Shown in pieces: positions 24,246 through 36,631 of a stretch of DNA of 64,000 bases. Each line of letters opens with the position of its first letter. Within the stretch, counting starts at the first letter, position 1. The translations under genes were made by a program, and so were the position numbers. The stretch comes from Diabrotica undecimpunctata (lineage: Eukaryota > Arthropoda > Insecta > Coleoptera > Chrysomelidae): the NCBI RefSeq assembly GCF_040954645.1, contig NC_092808.1, forward strand, positions 112,632,049-112,696,048. Direction: 5' to 3'. The notes under the pieces are model-generated. The model worked only from the letters and a program-made list of their open reading frames with translations, made no database searches and was not told where the DNA came from.

Positions 24246-24765
24246 ATTTGACTTTAAACTCCTTAACAACAATTGGTCAATTATACACTAAGAACCATAT
24301 AGCCTTACTTGTCAAGAAAGAACTTGTTGCCTTAGAGGAATCTGGTTCCGAAGTCAAATTTTTGTGGGTTTCATCTCACATTGGAATACAAGGTACTGAA
24401 AAAGTAGACTTACAAGCAAGAGAAGCTACAAATAACCATCATGCTATGTTAGTGTCAACGACTATCTCCAGTGACATAAAACAGTTCATCAAAGAAAAAG
24501 TGATCAGTGCGTGGCAAAATAAGTGGGATTTATCGGTATCTAAATTAAAAGAAATTAAATCGACAGTGAAACCGTGGTGTCTCGTAAACCTAAAAAGAGC
24601 TCACCAAGTCAAAATTTCTCGACTTCGATTAGGTCATACCAATATTACTCATAAGTATCCAATGAATAAGGAAGATAGTGTCAATGAAGAAAAATGTGTG
24701 TGAATATTGTCAAGTCAACATTACTATTAAACACCATTTTCCATTGCATTTTCCTTGATATAGAT
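24246..24765 (+). pseudogene. LINE RNase H domain and C-terminal fragment
   Basis: The frame reads VKFLWVSSHIGIQGTEKVD (the W.P.H.GI.GNE.AD block of RNase H with changes), then VISAWQNKWDLS, KLKEIKSTVKPW and VKISRLRLGHTNITHKYPM. After a frameshift it goes on with CEYCQVNITIKHHFPLHF, a Cys/His motif. This is the end of an RNase-H-bearing LINE, in a different family from 9152-9999. No tail or TSD was resolved. Confidence 0.7.
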
Positions 24766-25042
24766 TTTGAAATCCCTTCGTATATGTATTAAATTGAAAT
24801 CCCCTCATATATGTATTAAAATAACGAAGAATGTTTTCCATGTTTCTCTGTTCTTATCTTACGAGTTAAAACCTAAATAGTATTTCGTTCTTTTTACGTC
24901 GCCGAACTTAAAATAAACCATTTTTAGAGTTTATATTTCTTTAATATTTTTCTTTGATCGAAACCGCTAAATATTCTGCGTTTCAAATAAACATTCATTG
25001 AGATTGCTGAGAAGTTTTTACCGGCAAGATTATTATTAGACT

Positions 25043-25941
<899 letters not shown>

Positions 25942-25942
25942 C

Positions 25943-27943
25943 AGAGTTACCTCTGTTACCCCAAGTCACATTCCAATTGAAACAATCATCTGTCAAACTG
26001 AAGAAGCCATCTCCAGTTTATCTTCCGAAGATGCTGAAATAACCAGACAAGACATCTCTAGAGTTCTTAGAAACTCAAAACCTCCTGCTCAGAACATTAG
26101 CCAATCCGAGAAAAAAGCCCTGAAAGAACTTCGGTCAAAACCAGATCTAGTCATTCTTCCCGCCGATAAAGGAAACGCCACCGTCATCCTAAACACCTCT
26201 TCTTACATCATTAAACTTTCAAATCTCGTTAACACTCCAGACTACAAACCAATTCCTAATAATCCAACAACCTATCTGGAGAAAACAACAAAAGCCATTA
26301 TCAATAAGACCTCTCTTCCTGTTGACATCAAAAAATCACTAATTCCTCGTGAAAAGTCTTCAAGAACACCTCGAATATATGGCCTCCCCAAAATTCACAA
26401 ACCCGATATTCCTCTACGTCCCATTGTCAGTGCATACAACTGCCCTACACAACCATTGGCCAAGTATTTGGCCAAAACTCTACAACCTTTCGCCGAAAAT
26501 GCTTCATCCTTCGTCAAAAACTCTTTTCATTTCATCGAACTTCTTAAACAATACCCTATATCACCGTCAGACATTCTAGTAAGTTTCGATATTGTCTCAC
26601 TTTTTACAAACATTCCTATAGATGAAACTCTAAACATTCTGAAAACTAAGTACAGTATCCAACAAGACCACTTATCTCTCATTAAACATTGTATGTCCAA
26701 CACCTATTTCATCTTCCAAAATCAATTCTACAGACAAATAAATGGTGCCCCAATGGGCTCCCCTCTATCTCCAGTGATTGCCAATATCTTTATGGAAGAC
26801 TTCGAGATCCGAGCACTATCCACATCAATGCTCAAACCCACATGTTGGCTACGATATGTTGACGATACATTCGTCATTTGGCCCCATGGCAGGGATGCTT
26901 TGGTGTCTTTCCAAACCCATCTGAATGGTATACATCCTAGTATCCAGTTCACGATGGAGGTGGAAACTGATTCATCCCTACCGTTTCTCGATGTTTTCAT
27001 AAAGAAACACCAATCCCAAGGTTTTCATTACTCTGTCTATCGAAAACCCACACATACCAATCGTTACTTGCATGCCAACTCTCACCACCCACCTTCACAA
27101 ATTAATTCAGTCATTAATACCCTTGTATCCAGATCAATACGCCTTTCCGATGATGCAAGTAGATCCGCTGAGCTTTCTTGTTTAAAACAAGCCCTCATCC
27201 AAAACGGCTACCGCGAAAATCACATCAATAGGAGCATCCACAGACATCAATCTCCCACTCAATCTCAATCCAAAGACTCAGACCCTTATCATACGAAAGC
27301 GTTTCTTCCTTACATCAAAGGTGTCACTGACAAAATCGACAAAATTCTTAAACCAAGAGGAATAAAAACAATATTTACCCCCCAACAAAAACTTTCATCT
27401 CTTGTCCGATCAATCAAAGACAATATTCCAAAAGAACAGCACGGAGTTTATGAAATTCCTTGTGCAGACTGTCCCCGATCCTATATAGGCCAAACAAATC
27501 GTAGAATTCAAAATAGGATTTATGAACATTCCATTTCTGTTCGCAATTCCGATTCAATTTCAGCTCTCGGTCAACACCATCTTCATACAGCTCACAAAAT
27601 TGATTTCGAAAACTCCAGAACCATAGCCCCCATCCGCTTTTATAAACCAAGAATTATCCGAGAAGCCATAGAAATAGAAAAAAGACCAAATTGCCTTAAT
27701 AAAAGAGATGACGCCATACGGCTACCTTCTACATGGAGACCTCTCATAAACAAAATATCGCCCCCTCCATCTTCGAATCAAAATCCCACTGTCGGAAATG
27801 TTCGCGCCAACTCTCGCGCCAATCCCCACCCTAACCCCCACCTAGGCCACGTCACCATCGACGGTATAAATGAACCGTCCCCTGGTCCCAGTCGTAGTAG
27901 TGAACTAGTGAGTGTAGTAGTGTCTGGGGGCTCGGGAGACTGA
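25943..27943 (+). CDS. Penelope-like polyprotein: reverse transcriptase + GIY-YIG endonuclease
   Basis: The reading frame is open for about 666 codons, with no stop or frameshift. It runs into the upstream TA array, so the real start codon is not in this copy. The RT part shows [14 protein letters not shown] (near 26150), [25 protein letters not shown] with the first catalytic Asp, [17 protein letters not shown], and [11 protein letters not shown] at 26869-26901 with the Asp pair. Next come SLPFLDVFI and [18 protein letters not shown]. The C-terminal GIY-YIG nuclease has [18 protein letters not shown] from 27445, then [10 protein letters not shown] and [19 protein letters not shown] with the catalytic-type Glu. 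In cells such a protein nicks DNA and copies its RNA. It is the best preserved retroelement protein here, but N-terminally incomplete. Confidence 0.9.
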   Translation, partial: RVTSVTPSHIPIETIICQTEEAISSLSSEDAEITRQDISRVLRNSKPPAQNISQSEKKALKELRSKPDLVILPADKGNATVILNTSSYIIKLSNLVNTPDYKPIPNNPTTYLEKTTKAIINKTSLPVDIKKSLIPREKSSRTPRIYGLPKIHKPDIPLRPIVSAYNCPTQPLAKYLAKTLQPFAENASSFVKNSFHFIELLKQYPISPSDILVSFDIVSLFTNIPIDETLNILKTKYSIQQDHLSLIKHCMSNTYFIFQNQFYRQINGAPMGSPLSPVIANIFMEDFEIRALSTSMLKPTCWLRYVDDTFVIWPHGRDALVSFQTHLNGIHPSIQFTMEVETDSSLPFLDVFIKKHQSQGFHYSVYRKPTHTNRYLHANSHHPPSQINSVINTLVSRSIRLSDDASRSAELSCLKQALIQNGYRENHINRSIHRHQSPTQSQSKDSDPYHTKAFLPYIKGVTDKIDKILKPRGIKTIFTPQQKLSSLVRSIKDNIPKEQHGVYEIPCADCPRSYIGQTNRRIQNRIYEHSISVRNSDSISALGQHHLHTAHKIDFENSRTIAPIRFYKPRIIREAIEIEKRPNCLNKRDDAIRLPSTWRPLINKISPPPSSNQNPTVGNVRANSRANPHPNPHLGHVTIDGINEPSPGPSRSSELVSVVVSGGSGD

Positions 27944-27953
27944 GACCTCGGAA

Positions 27954-27993
27954 GCCCTGAAGAAGACATCAGAGAGGATGTCGAAAGCTCGGC
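27954..27993 (+). ncRNA. Hammerhead-ribozyme-like motif after the PLE ORF
   Basis: The core CTGAAGA (27957-27963) fits CUGANGA. Helix II is GACATC (27965-27970) with GATGTC (27977-27982) around an AGAGAG loop. GAAA is at 27983-27986. A one-pair helix III with a GC loop leads to U27989 and C27990 at the cleavage position. GCC (27954-27956) pairs with GGC (27991-27993). This agrees with hammerheads described in Penelope-like elements. It starts just past the stop codon. Confidence 0.5.
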
Positions 27994-28080
27994 AAAATGG
28001 ATATCGACGCGGTTCAACCCGGAAGACTGGTGAGTTTAATATTAATTTTTATAATAATATTAATCTTAGCTCTAAGTTTA

Positions 28081-28336
<256 letters not shown>

Positions 28337-28375
28337 ACGGCATAAAGTGGACTCCGCCCATGTTAAAATTCAGGT

Positions 28376-28425
28376 TCAAGTGAGCTCCGTGGTCAAGTGG
28401 CCACCGATATACGGAGCTCACTTGA
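28376..28425. repeat. 15-bp perfect hairpin containing 'agctccgt'
   Basis: Arms tcaagtgagctccgt (28376-28390) and acggagctcacttga (28411-28425) are exact reverse complements around a 20-base loop. Related wording (aagtggactccg, cggagtccactt) occurs at 28346 and near 42724. The meaning is unknown. Confidence 0.75.
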
Positions 28426-28429
28426 CCAT

Positions 28430-29289
28430 TCCATAATATTGGCTCTGTCGATTCGTCAACATGTATAGTTTCACAATTTTTAAAAATTTTGTGGAGCCCC
28501 TAAGTACCCTTGTATCATGAATGTATATCGCTTAGTTCACGTGTATATATTATAGGGGTCGTTCAGATCTTGTTCCGTGTATATTGGAACCATACGTATA
28601 TCGGTTTAAGTAAGCTCTGATAGTTTGGCAACTATGGGATTAAGCCGTTTATTTCCAGCGTATATTCTAAACGGTTCATATAGACTCCTTACTTTTGTTA
28701 TCATTCATACGCATTACAGTATGTAACAGATATGTGTACTACCAAATACCTGTTTTTGGTAGGTACGTGCTTTTCTAAAAATAGATTTATAGATACAAAA
28801 GGATTTCATTACCAAGTTGGATGTGTTTTTTCATATGCGAAAATTTCCTAATGTATTTTGTTAACGTGAGTATGTCTTTATACGTTTTATTTAAGAATCC
28901 GGTTAATAAGAACTTCTTTTATTGTTTCATCATATCTTATATACAGCTTTTTTATTATTTTATTTCTTCTATTTTATTATTTTATTTTTTTCTGGATTCT
29001 ATTTCTTATTATTCTATTTTTTAATTCTGGATAGAAGGTTATCTCAAAATAAATATTTAAGTGCTAAAATAGATATTTTTTTGTTAAAATGGGTAGTAGT
29101 GCACAAAAAAGGGAAGAATGATTAATTTTTCTAACATGAATTATACCACTTCACCAATATTACATATTTCTGAATGTTTTATCTCGTATTTAGGAGTAAT
29201 ATGTAATCAATATAAGTGGAGTTAGTGTCAAATTTGCAATAATCTTTATAAGTAATAGCTTACTGACTGTACTTTACATGTTCAGTTCA
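28430..29289. other. AT-rich spacer, no gene recognised
   Basis: Two short T-rich open frames (28821-29125) are low-complexity Phe/Tyr/Leu strings without family features. Confidence 0.45.
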
Positions 29290-30110
29290 CATAAATAAAC
29301 CTTGTCCCTTCAAAAAGAGCGATTTGAACGGTAAAGTTAACTAAGAAAGTGTGATAAGTCTTGTACCACCCCACATGCACATAAGTTAACCGGTGTTTGC
29401 AGGCAAGAGTCCTCCTGGCAGATTTAAGGAAGATAACTACCATAAGGAAGTTCCGTTCGAGAAATCAGATGGAGAGGAGCAGCTTATTTTTGTTTGTATA
29501 TGTTGCAGATGTGTTGATATAGCCAGTTTTTCCTTGATTCTAGTCATAAAATAGGCTGGTATTCGTGGAGTGGATGTCACGAATCTGGACTTTGTTTTTT
29601 TTGCTCTGTAGCTACTTATCTTCGGATATTAGGTGGATTGATAGCTACGATATTGTAGAGCTTATGTATGGATGTGAGTCTTAATATTCCCTGAATTTGG
29701 CTGACTAATTTATAACTAAAAATTTTATAAGTTATTTAAATAACTATTTATAAACGGCATTTAGATTAACAAATACCACTCCTCATACCTGATATTTTTC
29801 GTACTTCTCTTCGCTGTGTTGGGCAAGATTTAGTATTTGTGACATATATGATCTAACCTGTCATATATAGCCACTTTTGTCTTTTAATTTGAGTTTTTCT
29901 TCTATTATCGGTTTATATTAAGGATCATGTACAGAAGTATTGTGTATAGCTGACAAAATAAATAGATATATTGGCCGATAGCTTTTGTGGTCGTTGGAGT
30001 TTTTGCCAGGTTTAAGCAAGGCAACAATTTTGTCTTTGCTTTGCTTGTCTAAAGACTTTGGATATTAGCCATTGTTGTATTTTTAGTTCAAATTTTATAG
30101 TTTTGTGCTC
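29290..30110 (-). pseudogene. Heavily decayed LINE reverse transcriptase
   Basis: The minus strand keeps recognisable blocks in changing frames. KIVALLKPGKNSNDHKSYRP (near 30030-29970) is the RT fingers, SYMSQILNLAQHSEEKYEK (near 29850-29790) with GVVFVNLNAVY leads into the palm, and HPLHEYQP and LESRKNW lie near 29570. At the end, NLCACGVVQDLSHFL at about 29380-29340 resembles a terminal zinc-knuckle. The active-site block is lost. Old and inactive. Confidence 0.6.
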
Positions 30111-30796
30111 AGATCCTCAGCCAGGAGCCGTAATATTGTTCATTATATACGTGGATAGCGGATCCAAGCTCAACATCGTTAAAAGGTTCTCTCAGCTAAC
30201 TGGTTTTGTTTTCTCTCATTATAAGTTTTTATGTAAAGTGGAGTGTCTTTATCTCTAGATATACTCTTAATATTTATACACATAATTAGAATAGTTGGTC
30301 CTAAAAAGCACCGATTTAACAAAAAACATATTGAACGGGTGATTTAAGAATTAACGATTACTTAATTATTCATTACCCAGGGTACGCCCGATTGCGGTGG
30401 TCTTATTAGTACTTCAATTTTCGTGAACGCTTCTACTTTAAACTTCATAAAAAATGACTAATCTTTCACTTTGCTGTTACTGTTATTTTAAGACGATATT
30501 TCGAGTCAGATTTGTATAGTAATACCTATAGTCAATATATAGTCTCTATAAGTAAATGAGTTTGTGGTATCGGTTACAACTCATATATATTGATAATGAG
30601 GAAATAAACAGGTTAAAATAGGTGTAGAAAATTTTACCTACATATATCGGCACCATTGTTCAGGAGATGGGTTTATCCCAGAGATCAAAGGTTACATACT
30701 TTTACAGGCGTATTCTAGGTTCTATTTATATATTTTTATTACTAAAAAAGTGTATTTATAATAAAGGCCTTAAGCTATCTGTAGATTCCATGAATA
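30111..30796. other. Spacer, nothing recognised
   Basis: AT-rich. A 66-codon plus-strand frame at 30058-30258 is not supported by any motif. Confidence 0.4.
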
Positions 30797-30892
30797 TTAG
30801 AATCTATGCAAATTAGCAAATTAAAAAATACAGACATAATTCTGAATGACCAACTTGAGACAAACAGTTATCCCCTCCTCAACTTATTCAGT
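30797..30892 (+). repeat. Short coding-like repeat block (copy of 6285-6382)
   Basis: The plus strand reads LESMQISKLKNTDIILND, then QLETNSYPLLNLFS, nearly the peptide seen at 6285-6382 minus. A nearby block ending in atttccatcaagtaacgg (30942-30960) also has a reverse copy at 7269-7303. The shared source is probably a retroelement 3' end. Confidence 0.4.
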
Positions 30893-31009
30893 TACAAAAT
30901 ATGACGTGTAAACGCATACCTGTTTAATTGTTAGATAAAATGAATTTCCATCAAGTAACGGTCGAATCTATCACTTACTAAAAGAGTACGAAAAGACCTG
31001 CTTATGCTT

Positions 31010-31215
31010 TAGAGTATGGGTACTTTAGTACAAAGTACCCTTTGCTTTTGCCAATTGCTTTGTCACTTTCTCAGCGATGGGTCTCCCTTTTGCTCATCAA
31101 TAATGTTCCCGCTCGATATAGTTATTCTAAGATATTCAGATTTCACTATATGCTCTACATTTGGCTTTATCTCCTATTAATTTACAACTACAACGAAATC
31201 TTTATAATATATCTG
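31010..31215 (-). pseudogene. Possible LINE RT C-terminal trace
   Basis: The minus strand reads KSEYLRITISSGNIID, resembling the F.YLGVTISS block that follows the RT palm, with partial matches on both sides. This is weak evidence from one block. Confidence 0.3.
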
Positions 31216-31539
31216 ATGCATTGATATTAAAGTGGAGTAGAATACTTGGTAGATAATATTTATTTGTTTTGAGTATACTTATTTTACGACCTAGTACATA
31301 AAAAAATAAATACTTGTGTGCTCAGTGCTTTTTAAGTCTGTAAAACATAAACATGCTTCCATATTAGATTATACATTTATTAAGAATGTCCACTCTCTGA
31401 ATTGAAGTTTTTATCTTAAAATATGACTGTGTCCCACAATCTTTCACAAAAGTTATTCTTTTCTGAAATTTTCTGAATAAGGTTCAATAAGTTTTTATAT
31501 TTTGTTTTACGTTTTAATCTTTAAATCGGAGTTCATTTT

Positions 31540-32228
31540 TTGAAAAACTATAAACATGTGACAACAAATTGCTATATGAACGGCGTTATGCATCACTAGA
31601 CCCAGCCCCAATTTCTTAAATTGTGGATTATGGCGCTTTCTGGTGGAAAAGAGGAACAACAGGATAACATCAGATGTAGACCAAACAAAAGAAATTAGGA
31701 CACGCATTGAAATAGCACGTGCATTATTTTTTAAACTTTAAAAGTTTCTTTGTTTTCGGGATATAAAGTTAGAGCCTGAGAATGCTTCGATATTACGTGT
31801 TCCCTACTTTTCTTTATGGCTTGGAAGCGTGAACACTAAAACAAGTCCATCTGAATAAGTTTGCCGCCTTTGAATTTTGGTGTTACAGAAGAATTTTACG
31901 AATATCATGGATTCAAAGAATGTCAAACGTGGAAGTAACTAGAATGATAGGAAATGGGGCGGAAATATTATTAACTATCAAAAGACGAAAACTTGAGTAC
32001 TTAGGACATGTGATGAGAGGGCAAACATACGCATTATTACAACTTATTATGCAAGGCAAAATCCGAGGAAAGCGAAATGTGGGAAGACGAAGAATATTCT
32101 GGCTTAAAAACTTAAATGAATGGTTTGAATGCAGTAGTGTAGAACTTTATAGAGCGGCAGTCAACAGAGTCCGTATAGCCATGATGATTTCCAACCTTCG
32201 ATAGAAGATGGAACTTAAAGAAGAAGAT
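31540..32228 (+). pseudogene. LINE C-terminal fragment with GAA tail
   Basis: The sequence has EIRTRIEIARALF near 31700, then LRYYVFPTFLYGLEA, FEFWCYRRILRISWIQRM and KRRKLEYLGHVMRGQ. It ends with GKRNVGRRRIFWL and VELYRAAVNRVRIAMMISNL, then a stop at 32202 and a gaagaagat tail. The last 94 codons (31920-32204) are open. Same family as 5780-6041 and 58555-59374. Frameshifts upstream make it a dead copy. Confidence 0.75.
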
Positions 32229-32554
32229 AGAAAAAGGCATAAACTATCTACGTAATAAATCCCATTAACCTGTTAGTAACGGATAACCAGATATATTTAA
32301 AAAGATTAAGTACCTTTCTTTTTATTTTGGATTTTGAATTTTGCATAACTAGAGAAAGCGACTAATTTTTGTGTATTAGTTTTGGACCAAGCGCCTCTTG
32401 CGAGCGTTTTAATGATTGTAAATCGAATATTTGGCAACATATGTACATAAACGTGGTTAACAATGGTGACGTTGGCAACTTGTTGAGGCGTTTAGGTTAA
32501 GAAGTAGTGGCAGTTATTGCTTAAATTTTTCTATAATAGTCACATTACAGAATA
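32229..32554. other. Spacer, nothing recognised
   Basis: No coding pattern or repeat boundary recognised. Confidence 0.4.
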
Positions 32555-33372
32555 GCTAACACAGAAAGAGAATACTTAACAAAAGACATAACATTAAGTA
32601 AAATGTATGAATTGTATATTGAAGAAGCAGACAATGACCTTGTTAAATTTTCGTTTTACAAAAAAATGTTTTTAACACGATTTAATCTTCAAAGAAAAAA
32701 GTTGAAAAAAGATACTTGTAGTAGATGTGATTGTTTCGAATTAGAAATTAAAAATTGCGCAGATAACGAACAATTAAGCGTTAAAAAAAGAAAAAATGTG
32801 CACTTAGAAGAAAGAAAGCTAAACATGAAGATAAGCAACGATCAACCAGAAGTGGAAACCTTTTGTTTTGATTTAAAGAAAAACTCTTCCCCTTTCGAGA
32901 ATTCTAATAAATATTGTATATTATAAGCGTCAATTATGTATTTACAACCTTGGTATCCATAGCGCCAAGGATAAAAAAGGTCATTGTTATATTTGGATAG
33001 AAGGTGAAGCTGGTCGGGGAGCCCAGGACGTAGGCATTGGTCTTAAGAAACACATTGAAGAAAATGTTACTTCTGCAAAACATGTAATTTTGTGGTCAGA
33101 CTCTTGTGGCGGCCAAAACCGCAGCATTAAAATAGTTGATTCTAAAAATGATTTTGGAAACTCATCCTACCATTGAAAAAATTACATTACGCTATTTCTT
33201 TCCTAGTCATAGCTTTTACCCAATGGTAGTGATTTTGGAGATTTTGAAAATGCCCTAAAATTTCAACAACGTTTATATACCGTTGATGATTACCTAAACG
33301 TGATGAAAAAATTCCGTAAAAAGAACCCACTAGTAGTTCACAGAATGAAAAAAGAAGAATTCGTCAAGCTAA
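32555..33372 (+). pseudogene. DUF7869-like protein, middle and C-terminal part
   Basis: The frame reads EREYLTKDITLSKMYELYIE, then FSFYKKMFLTRFNLQRKK, DTCSRCDCFELEI and VETFCFDLKKNSSPF. After a frameshift near 32930 it reads LCIYNLGIHSAKDKKGHCY, EGEAGRGAQDVGIGLKKHI and HVILWSDSCGGQNRSIK, then FRKKNPLVVHRMKKEEFVKL. The SDSCGGQNR stretch and CSRCD are hallmarks of a multi-copy insect family of unknown function, usually labelled DUF7869. Several stops and frameshifts show it is dead. At 33372 it switches abruptly into LINE sequence. Relative of 17286-18830. Confidence 0.7.
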
Positions 33373-33890
33373 GAAGAAATACAAGCGAATCAACAGAAGA
33401 GACCAATTTAATAGATCTTGATAAAATATTAAAGTTAACAACTACAATTTCGTAAATATGGAACACTTTAAATATCTTGGATAAATAATCACGGTTAATA
33501 ATAATGCCACTAAAGAAATACAGATCATAATTTAAACTTTTTACCTATTTTAATACATAGATGCTAATCATGGACAATGACTAAAACGGATAAGGAAGAA
33601 CTGCGAATATTTGAAAGGAAAATAATAGGAAAATTGTTTTAACCTCATTATCATATCGCTACAAATCCGTATAGAAGAAGAACACATACTTAATAAAGAA
33701 AGCTCTTATAACGATATTGTTTAGGCAAATAAATTGCTTAAGGTAGATCGTACACATGCATAGACGCCAAGATGTCAAACTTGTAAAACTGTTATGGAAG
33801 GAAGTTAGCACAGAAGAATACCACTTGGGCGTCTCAGTATGCAATGAAGAGAAAACATCCAATCATATCTCAAAAAATTAACATCGTGAA
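33373..33890 (+). pseudogene. LINE RT C-terminal fragment (MEHFKYLG family)
   Basis: It reads YKRINRRDQFN, then KVNNYNF-like and MEHFKYLG, NNNATKEIQ, and LRIFERKIIGKLF. The sequence closely parallels 40330-40620 plus 40856-41100, and partly 35490-35560. The junction with a DUF7869-like remnant at 33372 lacks any spacer. This copy preserves the empty site of the palindromic element found at 40632. Confidence 0.65.
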
Positions 33891-33969
33891 GGTTCTTCTC
33901 TGAACCCCATAACAAATGGCTAATCTTTTACTTTTCATTAAAAATTTAAATTTTAATAAGTCACGTAAA

Positions 33970-35660
33970 TAACGTTTTAAAAGTGCCTTTCCTGAGATAA
34001 CTTTTTTTAAGCCTGGTTTGTTTGATTACATGTAATTGATTTGATAGTCCCCAACAGATGAGTATTGACTATAGGTAGGATAGCAGGTAGTTGAACAGGC
34101 ATGTGTTGATAAATATGATGGGTCGGTAGATAGTCTCATTATTCCTAAATCTGACCTCATGTTACCTTCCTCCTTCATTTGTGGAAGTCCTAAAGGCATT
34201 TTTTCTCTTGGGTCATCCTCCCAATTTAACTTGGCAATGTAGTTATTATAAAGCCTTTGGATATAGCCAGCGCAACTTTAGCATTGAGATTTAGCTTCTT
34301 ACACGACGTTGTTGTCTTTATATATGTGTTTGTTATATGTGTTACGCGGACCTTTGTAAGTCGGAAAATACTTTTGATGGCTTTTCTAGCGATCCTGATC
34401 TAATTAATACCTGAGTTTTACGTACATTGTTTTGTTAGCGTTCTGGCCACATATCCACACATTAGCACTGGTTTAATCACTGTTTTATATATCCAGATTT
34501 AAGAAAACCTCTGAATTTAAAAGTATTATAAGAGTTATATATACATCAGTTAGCTACCTGAATATTCCCTTTTATTTCTTATGTTACAACCTTATCTACG
34601 ATATCTAAAATGTTGCAATCCTTTAAAATTATATGGGTCTATTGTTACGTTATGCCCTACTCTACGTCACCTCTTTTGTATGTTAAAGAACATTTATATG
34701 CTTTATTACTGACAATTAGACCGTTTTTTTTATGCTAATATCATTATTTTATAGTATTCTAATAATTTATGGATTAAATCCGGATAGCAAATTGATATTC
34801 TTCACTTTCTCGGAAAAATAATATTCTAACACACAAAATCCTATTAAATTGCCAAAACCTTCCTTGCAAATTCTATTCACTCATGAGGGGCACCAGCAAT
34901 ATCAGTACCATAATAAGGCGTATAGTACTGGACTGGCTAATCGTTGGAAAATGGGAAGCATGAGTTTTAATGTTTTCGGGACTGCCATCTGTTAGCGGAG
35001 AGCAGAGATATTAGTACCAAGTTAATGCATATAGTAATCGTTGCTGGAACTTTATTATTATTAAACAACACTATATTTTCTAGTAAAATCATCATGACTT
35101 TACAGTAAGACAAATTTTCGAACGTTGGTTATGGAAACATCATGTACATACCACCAGGTTCCCTATGTCGATATCCAGCAAAATCGTTGTAATAAGGAGA
35201 CGGTAAACAAAAATCCAGAGATAAAAATATGCACCAAGAAAGTCCGTTTTATTCAACAGTCGAATAAACTACAGATTCTTGATTCAAATAGTCAAAAAAT
35301 CAATAAACAGCTTAGTAACATAGAAATAACGCATATTTAAGATGTAATCCATTAACGGGCCAAGGTACAAAGCACTCCTGGCATATGCTAATGATATGGA
35401 TCTCATAAGAAACTCTCTCCGGTCCGCAAACATCTTTAACAAAGTGCACGAAAAATGTTTCACTTAAAATCAATGAAATGAAAACCGAATACAAGCGAAT
35501 CAACAGAAGAGACCAATTTAATAAATTTAGAACAAACATTAAAGTCAACAACTACAATACATTGATATTTATGTGGCAATCAGCTGTAAAAGTCATTGCC
35601 TTTTTCGTGTCGTATCGTATTTTAGCATATCATATTTTGAGTGAAATTGATCCTAAATGC
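33970..35660. repeat. Duplicated block, copy 1 (undisrupted)
   Basis: 33970-34735 matches 36010-36631 and 34720-35560 matches 39554-40430, with many small changes. The minus strand of the first half holds LINE RT traces (GYIKTVIKPVLMCGY near 34490). The second half is plus-strand LINE sequence (LAYANDMDLI near 35382). This copy lacks the LINE insertion at the join, reading ctgacaattagaccgtt at 34708-34724. Confidence 0.75.
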
Positions 35661-36009
35661 GTCTAATAATATTAAGTTTGTAAAACAGCTGTCCGTTTAT
35701 GCTCATTTGTTCACCTTTTGTAAAACAGTCTGTGTAAATATAAGGGATTTATATAATCTTTTCATTTCGTAATCTTTTCGTTTTATAATTATAGTTCTCT
35801 TGCTTTTATTTTCTATGATAATACATATACATACCCAATTCAAAAGGGAGACCTAAGAGTTCTAAATTAAACATAAACATTATTCTCTCTTTCTCCTTAT
35901 ATGTTATATAAAGATCATCGTCATCGTATAGTCAGAACGGAACAAGATTCTATTGCCTTTTCTTCTTTTTGTCTTTCCTTTCCTATTAAAAATACAGCTA
36001 GGTAAACGA
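35661..36009. other. Spacer between the two duplicated blocks
   Basis: No gene or recognised repeat. Confidence 0.4.
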
Positions 36010-36631
36010 CGTTTTTAAAATTTATGTCAATATTTCTGAAGTGCCTTTCCTTGGATATTTTTTTTAAGCCCAGTTCGTTTAATTACATGTAATTGATTTG
36101 ATATTCCACAACAGATAAGTATTGATTGTAGGTCTCATTATTCCTAAATCTGACCATATGTTACCTCCTCCTTCATTTGTGGAAGTCTTAAAGGCATTTT
36201 TTCTCTTGGGGTATCCTCCCAATTTAACTTGGCAATGCAGTTATTATAGAGTCTTTGGATAAAGCCAGCGCAACTTTAGCACTGAGATTTAGTTTCTTGT
36301 ACAACGTTGCTATCTTTATATATGTGTTTGATCTTGGAATTAGCTCTGTTCGGTATTGGTTAGTACTCGGACCTCTGTAAGTCGGAAAATACCTCTGATG
36401 GCTTTTCTAGCAATCCTGGTCTAATAAAGAGGGTTATATATACATAAACATCAGTTAGCTACCTAAATATTCCCTTTTATTTTGTATGTAACAACATTAC
36501 CTACGGCATCTAAGACGCTGCAATCTTTCAAAATTATATGGCTTTATTGTTCCGTTATGCCCTACTCTCGATCCTCTCTTTTGTATGTTAAAGAACATTT
36601 ATTTGCTTTTCTCATTAGTGACTATTAGACC

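Noticed and set aside
28821..29125. T-rich small open frames
   Set aside because: Phe/Tyr/Leu strings from T-rich DNA without start context or homology.
29290..30110. Possible tRNA or structured RNA in the more even-composition parts
   Set aside because: No cloverleaf or internal promoter boxes found; minus-strand RT blocks explain the composition.
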